The notes under the pieces: model-generated
What the model was told of the DNA's origin: nothing
The model's input: the letters and a program-made list of their open reading frames with translations, nothing else
Database searches by the model: none
Assembly: GCA_030710605.1 (NCBI GenBank)
Contig: CP092869.1
Span: 8,343,854-8,407,853, forward strand
Direction of reading: 5' to 3'
Source of the DNA: Cordylochernes scorpioides
Taxonomy: Eukaryota; Arthropoda; Arachnida; Pseudoscorpiones; Chernetidae
Length of the DNA stretch: 64,000 nucleotides
Shown here: piece after piece, positions 51,868-62,495 of the stretch
How positions within the stretch are numbered: position 1 is the first letter of the stretch
Layout: the number at the start of each line of letters is the position of its first letter
Made by a program: the position numbers and the translations under genes

Positions 51868-51950
51868 AGTTGCCTGCCACTGAGTCGTGTTTCCAGTCTT
51901 AATAACAATTGGAGATACATTCTACTTCAGAGATAAGAAAGAATAATTAA
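51868..51950 (-). repeat. dispersed repeat J fragment
   Basis: CTGCCACTGAGTCGTGTTTC and ACATTCTACTTCAGAGATAA match J inverted. Confidence 0.6.
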
Positions 51951-52048
51951 TGCATCTTTTTCTTGAGCTCCGGAACGAATCAATGTAAAAGGTATTGTCT
52001 CAATATATGATTATATATTGTAGCAAAGTTTTTATTTATTTTTGATTA

Positions 52049-52308
52049 TCCCTAGTACACGTGGTACAGGCCATGATAATCATGGTGGGTAGAGGTAGGC
52101 GACTGCTTTTTACTGTAAATGCACCACATGCATACACATGTGAAAAGCAGTTCGGCTTTGCACTTACAAATGTGCCAGAACCCCGTTTGGTTACTTGCAC
52201 TCGCTGGTGGGGTTGGACTTTTTGCAAGAATCGGGGGCCATTGGAGCATTTTTTTTAACATAAAAAAGTGCCCAATTCGGGAATCGAACCCGGGTCGTAG
52301 CGGTCGAG
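52049..52308 (-). mobile_element. SINE-1, truncated head
   Basis: CTAGTACACGTGGTACAGG, body, GTGCCCAATTCGGGAATCGA ACCCGGGTCGTAGCGG; the head stops inside the anticodon arm. Confidence 0.85.
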
Positions 52309-52354
52309 AAAACAAAATATATAATATAACCAAACAATATCACAATAATAATAT

Positions 52355-52540
52355 AACAAAACAAAGTATTTATTATTTTATTAACAGAGTGTCAATCTTG
52401 ATATTTATATTTTGATACTCTGTGAACTTCTCTCATTTATTTTCTTATATCAATTATAGTTTGTTCTTGTCCCTTAAATAAATTGCTGTGTCATCTTGAA
52501 GTTTGTCTTTGGTAATTTTCCATTATGTAATATATAAATA
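52355..52540 (+). repeat. solo LTR-B, degraded
   Basis: AACAAAGTATTTATTATT, GAGTGTCAATCTTGATAT, AAATAAATTGCTGTG, GGTAATTTTCCATTATG. Confidence 0.6.
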
Positions 52541-52582
52541 TTCAAATTTATCTGAAATACAAGGTACTATCGTACAATATAT

Positions 52583-53094
52583 TGTTACGTAGAAAAGAAA
52601 TGGCGCATTCTAGAAGAGAATGTTTTAGAACGTTCTAGAAAAATGTAGAAAAATTGGAGAACAACTGATTGGCCAATCAGTAGCGATTGCGCAATGCTCA
52701 GTGCTGGCAGCTTTCTGATTGGCTGACCAACCATGACCGTTCTGGAAAGATCTACTCAGGGATATATAGGGATGAGGAATCATGCAAGGAAGTCGAAGAA
52801 CGAAGCTACGTGGTGTACTCCAAGCAAGCTGCTGTCTCAAGAGGTCGGACTGCTGCTTACCGCCGACGCAGATGTACTTCTTGGAAGATTCTAGAAGGTT
52901 CTACGAACTTCTGTCTCCTGTTCTGCTCCTGCTTTCCCTCACCGTGCTGCAGTTGGTAAGTTTGTAACTGCTGTGTTCTTTATTATTTTTTTTTTTACGC
53001 TCTTCTGTAATTATTTTATCGATTAGGCTTAAATAAAGTCCTAAAGATCCCTCGTAACCACGGAAGTTATTATTTGTTAACCAAAAACGCAACA
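52583..53094 (+). repeat. LTR-D, probable 512 bp solo LTR
   Basis: TGTTACGTAGAAAAGAAATG ... AACCAAAAACGCAACA, bounded TG..CA and preceded by ATAT. Moderately GC-rich interior with GATATATAGGG at ~52761 (TATA-like), imperfect inverted TTCTAGAA motifs, and AATAAAG at ~53031. Open frames inside are short. Resembles a Gypsy-type LTR; internal region absent. Confidence 0.65.
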
Positions 53095-53222
53095 ATAAAT
53101 ATATTATATAATCTAAAAACTCAAATATTTCTATATTTTAAGAAATATATATTTAATTTTCATTCATTGTTAATTTTACTTTTGTTTTCATCGTTTTTTA
53201 GAATGACTTTCAGTTTTGTTGT

Positions 53223-53380
53223 AAACACAAGGTAATAAGACCAAATCCAAATAAATAAATAGTGTGTGACGTTTCAGTACTTCAGTACTTTTGTCTGAAG
53301 ATGGTAACAACGCTGTTACCGAAACGTCACACACTATTTATTTATTTGTATTTGGTCTTATTACCTTGTGTTTATAATCT
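53223..53380 (+). mobile_element. Penelope-type foldback element P3
   Basis: Arms AACACAAGGTAATAAGACCA, AATAAATAAATAGTGTGTGA-CGTTTC and reverse complement around the ribozyme-like centre. Confidence 0.75.
53292..53331 (+). ncRNA. hammerhead-like motif (P3)
   Basis: TGT, CTGAAGA, T, GGTAACA-ACGC-TGTTACC (7 pairs), GAAACGTC, ACA. Both core boxes match the consensus. As in P2 there is one extra base before stem II, stem I is 3 pairs and stem III is palindromic ACGT. Confidence 0.55.
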
Positions 53381-54117
53381 GTAATCCAAATTGTGCCTTA
53401 TCAGTTTTGCTGGAAATATGCGTAGTTAACATATCTATATTTTTGAATCACTAATATAGGATTAACTTTATAAATTCTATATAATGTGAAAATAACTAAT
53501 GTGTGATATTTCCTCAAGTATTTGAAAATAAAAGCTACTTGATGGTAAATAATTATATATTTTTTTATCATGACTGCACCTTCAACCCTTTATCTTATTC
53601 GATCCTTTGTCTTATCAAGCCTTATCTAACAACAAATAAATTATTCATAACATGAATATATATGCAAAATTAAAATTAGTATTTCTGAATCAAGTCATAT
53701 TTTTATTTGTTCTTCACACACACCAAATGGTGTTGCATGTTGCAATGTTGCAATGTTCTAGTATAGATACTTGTTTACACCAAATTCGGCTGCTTTTCCC
53801 CCTAATTGCAGCTTCCATCCTGCGTTGTCTAATCTGGTATTTGCTCTTCTTTGCTTGTCTTAATACACTTCTTTTCCCCATCATTAGATTCTGACCCTAA
53901 ATTGGCGGTTGCTCTAACCCTGGTGTTACATGAGACCATACACTAGCCTACTATATACCAGATGATTATATTCATTTATGAATTTATATATATACCTGTA
54001 AATCGACTTTAATAAATGCATTTAATTAAAAAGGCATATATTGGATCAAAATATCATTTATTTTACCAATATTTCAGTTGTCTAAACGCCAACCTTTATC
54101 AAGGTATTATAACATAT

Positions 54118-54307
54118 TGTAACATAGTATTTCTTAATTTTTATTATTTTTTATTTAACAGAGTGGTCATTTTTATGTTTTATATCTTGCGACTCTGTAA
54201 ATTTCCCTTGTGGCTTATCTTTTGTTTACCTTTGATAGTTTGTCCTTCCCTGAAATAAATTTTGTTTCCTCCTGAAGTTTTTGTCTTCCCTAATTTTCCA
54301 CGTGGCA
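54118..54307 (+). repeat. solo LTR-B, complete, ATAT duplication
   Basis: TGTAACATAGTATTTCTTAA ... ATTTTCCACGTGGCA, 190 bp, flanked by ATAT at 54114-54117 and 54308-54311. The empty site is visible at ~57275. Confidence 0.88.
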
Positions 54308-54526
54308 ATATTAATATGTGTAAACAACAAACTCAGCGCCACATAACGTCAACAGAATTAAGTTAAAAAAATATTTTTGATTAAATTCAATGGGGAGAAA
54401 AAAAATGTTGATAAATACATTTGTATTATGGACAAAATAAATTTTGTAAAATATGAGTGTGAATATTTTGAAAATGAACAATAACATCTATTTTATATTT
54501 ACAAATATTGATAAAATAAATAATAT

Positions 54527-54767
54527 TGTCGCGGAGATGAATAAAGAAAGGGCAAATTTAGGAATAATTAATTTATTATAAAGAGTATTTACCTTTTAGT
54601 TTTCCAATAAAATTATATACAAGAGGTATTTATAGAGAGAACAACTTATCCCAGAGTAAAGTTAATAAGGAGAGTGGCCAGCCACCGTCCCCTTTTCCTT
54701 ATTCCAGTGATGATTGACAGGTGTCCCATGAAGCTTCTTGTGATCGGAGTTGTAGAGCTACTTGACA
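54527..54767 (+). repeat. solo LTR-E, ATAT duplication
   Basis: TGTCGCGGAGATGAATAAAG ... GTAGAGCTACTTGACA, 241 bp, with ATAT at 54523-54526 and 54768-54771. Confidence 0.7.
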
Positions 54768-55129
54768 ATATTTTGATCCAATATATTACTTTTTTTAATT
54801 GAAGATGTATTTATGGATTGCTCTATATATATTTTTTTCTAAATATAAATGTTTATAAATTTCTAGAAAAAACTCTGTGAAGACGCCAGCAAGATGGCGC
54901 AACTTTACACTATATTAATCTATTGTTGTTGTTTTCTTTTGGCAGGCACAAAACCATTTGTAAGTATGTAAATATGTAATTAACTCTTTTCTTTCTTCTT
55001 GTCTCAAATCAAGTATTTAATTCTCAAATTATTTTATCAGCTTCTCTAACAAATTAATTTATTAGACAATTCAATATATTTTATAGACAGTCATAGTCAA
55101 TTGTTTCAAAAATATAATTGAGTTAAATA

Positions 55130-55290
55130 AATTTAAAATATTTGCAGAGTTTATTTATTAAGGTATCGGGAGGCAAGCTTTCATCAGGCCACTGGCTCCT
55201 GATGAAGCGCGACCACGCGAAAGCTTGTCTCCCAATACCTTAATAAATAAACTCTGCAAATATTTTAAATTTATTTAACTCAATTATAAT
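55130..55290 (+). mobile_element. Penelope-type foldback element P4
   Basis: Arms AAATATTTGCAGAGTTTATT, AAGGTATCGGGAGGCAAGC and reverse complement. Centre CTGATGA, AGCG..CGC, GAAAGC (55199-55224) is hammerhead-like but stems I and III do not form well. Confidence 0.7.
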
Positions 55291-55544
55291 ATTATTTGCA
55301 TCAATATATCAAGTACAAAAAATAAAATTGTCTAACAAATTAAATAAAATAATGATTTAAAGTTGTTTTATTCTATTTTTCAAGATATCATGTCTGGATA
55401 CCATTGGCGAAATACTCATGTATTTCAAAAACAGCAAATAATTCCTATTAATCGAAAAATGTATATTTATAACACACATATATATATATATATAATTGTT
55501 CTGAAAATAGAGAAATCCATACTTAAATCATTAGATAATAAAAA

Positions 55545-55690
55545 GGCATATATTGGATTGAATAAAACATTTATTGAGTTTGTGTATACAAAAATGTAAT
55601 GTCCCGATAAAGGTTGGCGTTCAGCCAGCCGAAATATTGGCAAATTAATCTTTATTCTATCCAATATATGCCTTTTTACTATCTAATATA
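55545..55690 (+). mobile_element. Penelope-type foldback element P5, copy
   Basis: AAAAGGCATATATTGGATTG, GATAAAGGTTGGCGTTCAGC, CAGCCGAAATATTGG, CAATATATGCCTTTTTAC. Confidence 0.7.
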
Positions 55691-55699
55691 TATACATAT

Positions 55700-56449
55700 A
55701 TATACAATTATAATATATATTTCCTACAAGCGATTAATTTTAACAAATCCAAAGTAGGAATGCAACCATGTTATAGATGCATAGAAAAAAAATTGTAAAA
55801 ATAAATTCAATTTGAAAGTTTAAACCTGATTTACTGAATAAATTCCTCTCTCCCAGACTTAAATTGAAGGGCAGATTAGAAAAGGCGTTGGTAAATTGTA
55901 GCCAACTTAATCAGGGCTCGAAAAAGGATTTTTCTTTCTTAGAATATGGTTTAACATCTAAATTAAGCCATTAAATTGGAACTCTAAGACTTCTTATGAA
56001 TATCAATGAATACCTTTTTAAATTTTATTCTAATATAAAAGGCTGAAGTTTAGATAATTTAGTGAAAATATTTTAACCTTTTTAAATTCGTTTTTATTAT
56101 TTAAAAATGTTTAATCTCAAAATGAAATTATATATTAGAGAGAAGAACACGAATAATTTTGTCTTCTGTAAAATAAATAATCTAATTAAATTAGTAATTA
56201 TCTTTTGGAAAAGATTTTGAATATAAAAAGTTAATTGATAAATTGTCATTTTATAAATAATTGCTTGCATCATTGAGATTATGTTTATTGATTGGAAAAT
56301 TCTCGCAATTAAAACTGCCATACGTCAATTATTGTTTGCTTTTTCTAATTCAAATGTATATTACTGTTTGCATTTTTTTTCTAAAAGAAAATAAGAGATT
56401 AATAATTAATATAATACGTTTGAATTGTTTTAATTAATGCTAAAACTGA
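55700..56449. other. no recognisable gene
   Basis: AT-rich (GATTAGAAAAGGCGTTGG is the least AT-rich part). No supported feature. Confidence 0.5.
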
Positions 56450-56940
56450 TAACCTTATATGTTATATAGGTTTTTAACTTTTAATTAGACAATTTTAATT
56501 TATTAAATTCAATTTTATTGCCATCTATCGTTAAAATTTCACACAAATAAATTTACTGGAAATGCGTTTCTTTTAAATATCATCAAATATCATCAAATAT
56601 TATCTCTACAGACCTTACTGCAATGATATTGCAGTAAGGTCTGTAGAGATCATATTTGATGATATTTAAAAGAAACGCATTGCCAGTAAATTTATTTGTG
56701 TATAATTTTAATTTATATTTAGACATTTTTCATTTTAAATTAGACACATGGGCTTTTTATATAAAAAGCCCATGTGTCTAAATTAAAATGAAAAATGTCT
56801 AAATTAAAATGAAAAAATGTCTAAATTAAAATGAAAAAATGTCTAAATTGAAATGAAAAATGTCTAAATTAAAATTGAAAATGTCTAAATATAAATTAAA
56901 ATTGTCTAATTAAAAGTTAAAAACCTATATATAAATGAAA
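56450..56940. repeat. foldback with 22-25 bp internal repeats and a family A insertion
   Basis: Left arm AGGTTTTTAACTTTTAATTA .. TTAGACACATGGGC, right arm its inverse, centre ATATAAAAAGCCCATGTG. The right arm has about six TGTCTAAATTAAAATGAAAAA units. A family A element (~56506-56702) in the left arm is flanked by AATTTTAATTTAT on both sides. Confidence 0.8.
56506..56702 (+). mobile_element. palindromic element family A, 13 bp target duplication
   Basis: Tail TTGCCATCTATCGTTAAAAT, arms ACACAAATAAATTTACTGG .. TGCAATGATAT and inverse; flanked by AATTTTAATTTAT. Confidence 0.85.
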
Positions 56941-57189
56941 ACATATATAAGTAAACAAACATTACACCAAGTGAACTCTGTAAAGGTATAGTTGAGGATA
57001 GAATTGTTCAACACTATTGATTTAAAATAAAACGAAATACGGCAATCTTTTCTCATTTTCAATGTTACTAATTGTTGAATATGTTTTTTATTATAAATAA
57101 TACTGATTGATGGATAATACCATTCTTAAATACACACTTACATATGAATATATATTTTTGAAAATAGAGCAATCCATGAATAAATATTT

Positions 57190-57390
57190 AATTAAAAAGG
57201 CATATATTGGATCAAAATATCATTTATTTTATCAATATTTAAGTTGGCTGAATGCTAACCTTTATCAAGGTATTATAGCATATTAATATGTAATAACACC
57301 TTGATAAAGGTTGGCGTTCAGCCAACTGAAATATTGGTAAATAAATGATAATTTGATCCAATATATGTATTTTTAATTAAAAATTTATTT
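57190..57390. mobile_element. Penelope-type foldback element P5, uninterrupted
   Basis: AAAAAGGCATATATTGGATC .. ACCTTTATCAAGG and inverse CCTTGATAAAGGTTGGCGTT .. GATCCAATATATG, meeting near 57275. Confidence 0.8.
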
Positions 57391-57734
57391 ATGACATATA
57401 GATTGTTTCTTTTTTTTTTCTTGAAGATTTCTGCAAAGTTTAGTACTCAAGCCTTGCAAATATCACAATTCGCGATGATAATAATAATAATAATAAAATC
57501 ATTATTTACAATTATTTTAATAAAAATAAAGATGGTATATCCTGACCAGGAGCACATCTGAAATTTTATATATATTTTTAAATTTAATAATTATTTTTAT
57601 ATCAATTAATATAATTATATTATAAAACACCACACAGAAAGGCTTAAATATATCTAAAATATAGCAAGCTAATTAAATTTGTAATTATTTTGATAAAAAT
57701 ATATTATTTGGCTTAAAGACAATAATTTATAATA

Positions 57735-57925
57735 CAATATAATGCGGCTTATAATTGTAGAACGACATTTGAAAATTATCCCGCATGTGTTTCTTTTGAA
57801 CGAAAAATCGAAATTTATTTTAAGGAGAAATAACGATTATTTCTAACCTTAGAGATGAAGTATGAAAGGATGAATTGTGAAGAGTATTGATAAATGGAAA
57901 AATAAAAGTATCCCTGGAAAAATTT
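57735..57925 (+). repeat. SINE-2 / family C, single arm with head junction
   Basis: ATAATGCGGCTTATAATTGT, CGACATTTGAAAATTATCCC, TTTTAAGGAGAAATAACGAT, GAAGTATGAAAGGATGAATT; it ends AAAAGTATCCCTGG, the inverse of the tRNA-like 3' edge CCCTGGACACTTTT at 18.25 kb. Confidence 0.7.
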
Positions 57926-58389
57926 ATTCATTTGTTTATTAAAAATAGAATATTTTTATTAACTAGCGCTATTCCCAATCAGAGTTAGGGTAATAAAAAC
58001 TAGGGAATGATGATGATAATAATGATAATAAAGAATCTGATGAAAGGAAAAATGATGACAAGGAAATGGCACATATCAAAAAAAGGAAATGTAAGATGTG
58101 TCCCCAAGGAAATTGTCATCTCGGCCTAGGTATAATTATGCCATTCAAATGTACTAGCCTGGGGCATAGGTTAACACAGAGAAATACTCTGTGATTTTTC
58201 TATGGATTTTCAAATATATTTCGCCTCAAACCACAATTGACATTTTCACTTTACATTTTTCTTATCATCCATCGTCTGGTGAAATTTTATATCAAATTTG
58301 AAGATAAATCTCTATAAATATATTTCAAAATAGAAATCAAATCATAAATATTATATAAATATTTTTATATAGGTTTTTCTCACTTTTAA
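57926..58389. other. no recognisable gene
   Basis: Includes a short ATGATGATAATAATGATAA run. Nothing else supported. Confidence 0.5.
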
Positions 58390-58960
58390 GATAACATTTT
58401 ACACTTTAATGAGACAAATGAAAACATTTGTATTTTTAAATTACAACATTTTGCCTTTAAATAACAGCGATTTTAAACATTTAATAATATATTACCTTTC
58501 AATAACAATGTTCAAATCAATATGCTTGAGGGATAAGTCTCTTTCAATAACAATGTTTTAACATTTTAACCAATATTTTACACTTTAATGACAACATTTT
58601 ACCTTTCAATATCAACGGTTTTCAACATTTAATAATTTTTTAGTTTTCAATAACAATGTTTTAACCTTTTAAACAACATTTTACACTTTAATAACAATAT
58701 TCTTACTTTCAATAACAACGTTTTAACCTTTTAAACAATATTTAACACTTTAATAACAATATTCTACCTTTCAATAACAACGTTTCAACCATTTAAACAA
58801 CATTTTACACTTTAATAACAATATTCTACCTTTCAAAAACAACTCTTTTCAACATTTAATAATATTTTACACCTTGTTGACAACATTTTACTTTTTAATT
58901 ACAACGTTTTAACATTTAATAACAATATTTTACACTTTAATGGCCACCTTCTTTTATTTT
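58390..58960. repeat. degenerate ~60 bp AT-rich tandem repeat
   Basis: Alternation of TTTTACACTTTAATAACAA, TATTCTACCTTTCAATAAC and AACGTTTTAACCTTTTAAAC blocks, roughly ten copies with drift. Confidence 0.75.
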
Positions 58961-59210
58961 ATAATGATAGGTTTTCATCTTAATGGTTGACGTTTTTATG
59001 TATTTACCATGTGAAATAATTTCTTTATTTTATAAAATCTCTCTTAATATGATGGAAATATGGTTGGATGGATATATAAAAATATAGTTTAAATATTTAT
59101 TATATTTAAAAGAGACCGCGTTTCTTACCTTTGTTGTCTTTATCGTTGGTCTCTTTTAACAATGATACTCTGCGACTCCTTCTATTGTAATATTTAATAT
59201 AGTATACACA

Positions 59211-59316
59211 CTCATGGACAAAACTTAAGAAAATGAAAAGTTTTGAAATCGCCGATGCTAAAAAATACAACTTCCTTAAGTTTTGTCTCTTCCTTCCCAC
59301 ATATGAGTGTATATTA
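59211..59316. mobile_element. short M1 mariner-like MITE
   Basis: ACACTCATGGACAAAACTTA and inverse CTTCCTTAAGTTTTGTC..CATATGAGTGTA, only ~105 bp apart. Confidence 0.7.
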
Positions 59317-60000
59317 AAAACATATATTAACTATTAATGCATTTTAGTCATATAATTATATATCCTAGCCCACTTTACAATCTAAAAACCTATTTTGCAA
59401 CTTCTGAAGATATCATTTGATCCTTTTGTAAATCTCACGTTATGAAACTTTGTCACTAATTCCGCTAGTTTGCAGAGAAGATCAATATATGGCGCTAAAC
59501 TTGAACGTCTGATAGGATCGGAGAAGTAACTATTATTTTAATAGATCTTCCCTATTAATGATTTACGCGTAAAATTGTAATCTTTTGTTTTAATTAATAA
59601 GATATTCTCTTTTTGTACGTTTTAACGTTTGATCTATACTAGGGGGAAGATTAAAATAATAAATATTCTTCAAAGTCAGATCAATAGAGTATATTTTTGA
59701 TATAAAATATAAAAAATGATATGGTAGAAAGAATTCGCAAAGAAATAATAATAAATAAAAACCAAACGAGATCAATAAAAAACAATATTTCAGTTTGTAG
59801 ACTCTTTATAAAAATATTTGGTATCATTCTATCAACCAGCTTTATCCAATATGCTGCAAAACTAAAGCCACATTTTAGGAATTATTCGAATAAAAAATAC
59901 TCCCATTATTATTATTAAACTATATTTGTGCAATTCAATCACTATATATTGTAACTATATATATATATATTATATAAAAATGTTTTCTCTCAAATATATT
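59317..60000. other. no recognisable gene
   Basis: AT-rich; short frames on both strands look like chance. Confidence 0.5.
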
Positions 60001-60009
60001 TCATAGAAA

Positions 60010-60290
60010 AAAATACTCTGCTAAATCGACCACCAGAGGTCGTCGTTTTCTCTATAAAAACTCGTTGTTGTTGTTCCCCGTTACCGGACAGTTGGCGACT
60101 TTCGTACGCTCCAGGAGTCCGGGTTATGTACAGAATAATAATAAAATTTCCCGTTAGCCGGCTCAAATCTTTTGTACATTATGTAAATAATATTTTGTTT
60201 TCCTTGTTCTACTCGCCTTAAGCCAGGCAGTACTTTTACCAAATTATGTTTTATTTTTCCCATAAGCTTAATTAAAGCTATTTTTGATAA
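60010..60290 (+). repeat. repeat F (LTR-like), copy 2
   Basis: CACCAGAGGTCGTCG, CTATAAAAACTCG, then an extra GC-richer ~75 bp (TTACCGGACAGTTGGCGAC, CTCCAGGAGTCCGGG), then GTTAGCCGGCTCAAATC, TTTGTACATTATGTAAATAA. Confidence 0.5.
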
Positions 60291-60547
60291 CTAATTTCAT
60301 TTAATTATTGCCACGACTGCTCAACAAATATCTCTGTTCTCAAAATAATCATTATAAATAATAATCATAAATCAAGCACAAAATATCTCATTATTTTTTA
60401 TATAATATATATTTCTATTTGGGAGGAGATATTTCACATGGATAAACATAGAAAAATCTAATGTTATGATAGTATTGTGGATGTTATTGTCAAATATTAT
60501 TTTATGATTGTAATAATCTGTGACTTAAAATATGTGGTGTCAGGAAT

Positions 60548-60749
60548 TCTATATACAGTTATCAGCGTCATGCGTTCTGTCACCGTTTGCTGCGCCACCA
60601 CGGCGCCACCCATCCCGCGTTTACATTTTTATTTTTGTATTTTAAAAACACACAAAGTTTGAAGCGGGACGTTTCAAAAGAGTGCCATCCACGACGCCAA
60701 TTTATAATTGTAAAGAATAGTATTTTAATTGCCCGGGTCATTCGGCTAG
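60548..60749 (+). mobile_element. non-autonomous Helitron, copy 3 (short)
   Basis: TCTATATACAGTTATCAGCG ... GTCACCGTTTGCTGCG ... CCGGGTCATTCGGCTAG then T. About half the length of the others, and the left arm of the 3' hairpin is lost. Confidence 0.7.
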
Positions 60750-60788
60750 TGTATATATAGGTGAGAGTTAATAGAGATGTGAGGTTAG

Positions 60789-61729
60789 ACAAATTAAACA
60801 ATTTTATTGATTCTTTCAATCAAATTTTACAAAGGAGAAAATATAAAAGAGAAAATGGGCATATAAAGTGTAGGGGAATATATATACAAATATCTTCAGC
60901 AAGGAAGGCTTCCCCACCTTGAGAGGGTCCTCCTCCAGACAAGGAGGGGGTCTTCTTGTACACTCCTCAGTTCCGCGCCGAGGAAGTGCCTATAGATGCG
61001 CGTCTTGGCAGACGCCAGGATGGCCAGGGCGTCATCGTCTAGGCCATGCCCGAAGACCCAGCCCTGCAAGTCAGGGGGCCGCCCTATGATGGTAAATGCC
61101 TCCCTGATGAGAGGCCTGATGTAGCGGCAGGACCAGTACCTGTGAACCAGCGACAGGTCGCCGGACCCACAGGCGATGCAAGACTGATGTGCCGATGCTG
61201 GATGGGGCAGGGCGTGCAGAGCTAGCTCACTGCCACGTCCGCGTTGTGCCCGGAGAAGGCGCAGCGCCGGAGCGACGACCAGCCGATGTTGATGGGTAGG
61301 TTTATATTTTCCTCCCACCTTCTAGCGAACTGGATGATGGGCAGGGCAGTCAGGCGTGGACGCTCTAAGATGCGACGGGCAGTTCGGGTGATGACTCGCA
61401 AGAACGGCGTAGTCGTCCCGCGCAGCACTACGGCCTGGCCGATGGTGTTTACTCGGTAGGTCCCGCGTAGATTTTCGTCGATAAGACGACGGCAGAAGCT
61501 GGTCAGCGACGTGGCGTCAGCCAGGGCGCAGCGCGTAGGCCGAGTGAGGGGAGGGGCAGGGCCAGCGAAGTCCCCAATGCAGGCATTGACCCACCGGGTA
61601 GGAGCGAGAAGGTCGGGTGGCCGGAGAAGGCGGCAGCCACCTATGATGGGGAGGTTCAGGAGTTGATGTGGTGTAAGCACAGAGTGGTCTAGCGTGAAGA
61701 TGTCAGCGACCGCCTCCCAGATCTTAAGA
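60789..61729 (-). pseudogene. non-LTR family 5, 941 bp insertion with 16 bp target duplication
   Basis: AGAGATGTGAGGTTAG at 60773-60788 and 61730-61745. Encodes the post-RT C-terminal region: L-T-S-F-C-R-R-L-I-D-E-N, one frameshift near 61235, then S-C-I-A-C-G-S-G-D-L-S-L-V-H-R-Y-W-S-C (C-x2-C-x8-H-x4-C) and L-Q-G-W-V-F-G-H-G-L-D-D-D-A. The stop at ~60896 is followed by the AATAAAATTG-TTTAA tail. Much more GC-rich than its surroundings, as a recent arrival would be. RT domain absent; the knuckle style recalls Tx1/R-type LINEs, exact clade not assigned. Confidence 0.9.
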
Positions 61730-61883
61730 AGAGATGTGAGGTTAGAGAGATGTTATTAGTAATGTTTACTAGATATATTTAGTAATTTATGTTCCTTGTA
61801 CCTTCAATAAAGAAGATTTATATTTTAGAAGAGAAGTAATTATTACGATCAACCAACAATAAGTATTAATACAGTACTATAGT

Positions 61884-62083
61884 CAAATTACAAAACTATT
61901 TTAGAGGCGTAATATTATTTTTAAATTAAAACAATTTCTACTGTCCTTACTGCAATGGAAAAATTAAAGGGAGGGCCTGGCTTTTCCATTGCAGTAAGGA
62001 CAGTAGAAATTGTTTTTAATTTAAAAAGAATATTACGCCTCTAAAATAGTTTTGTAATTTGATAACAGATGGCGCGCTAGTGC
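61884..62083. mobile_element. palindromic element family B, 13 bp target duplication
   Basis: ACAGTACTATAGT at 61871-61883 and 62084-62096. Arms CAAATTACAAAACTATTTTA..TTCTACTGTCCTTACTGCAA and inverse, end GATAACAGATGGCGCGCTAG. Confidence 0.92.
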
Positions 62084-62174
62084 ACAGTACTATAGTATTT
62101 TACAGTTTTTCAAACAGAAATAATGTAATATATATTTTTCTCTCAATATATAATAAGTATTTAAAATATGTATA

Positions 62175-62460
62175 TAATAATGTAAAACGACATTTGAAAT
62201 ACTATCCCGCATGTGTTTCTTTCCAACGAAAAATCACAATTTATTTCAAGGAGAAATAACGATTAACGTTTTCCGTTTATCATTAACTCTTCACAATTCA
62301 CCCTTTCATACCTCATCCAAAAGGTTAGAAATAATCGTTATTTCTCCTTGAAATAAATTTTGATTTTTCGTTGGAAAGAAACACATGCGGGATAGTATTT
62401 CAAATGTCGTTTTACAATCATAAGCCGCATTATATTATATTGTATTATAATAATGCATAT
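62175..62460. mobile_element. palindromic element family C, foldback
   Basis: Arms GTAAAACGACATTTGAAATA, CCCGCATGTGTTTCTTTCCA, AAGGAGAAATAACGATTA and inverse; right end CATAAGCCGCATTATATTAT. Confidence 0.85.
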
Positions 62461-62495
62461 ATAAAAATTATATTTATTATTAAGTTTTTAATGTG

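Larger units (their letters stand above)
54000..54835. mobile_element. foldback element P5 split by two solo LTRs
   Basis: Left AAAAAGGCATATATTGGATC, CCAATATTTCAGTTG, CGCCAACCTTTATCAAGG; right TATTTTGATCCAATATATTA. The uninterrupted relative at 57190-57390 shows the empty sites. LTR-B at 54118-54307 and LTR-E at 54527-54767. Confidence 0.7.

Noticed and set aside
52687..52967. Small plus-strand frames with a Cys/Leu-rich end
   Set aside because: They sit inside a TG..CA bounded LTR-like sequence with a TATA-like box and poly-A signal; no homology recognised.
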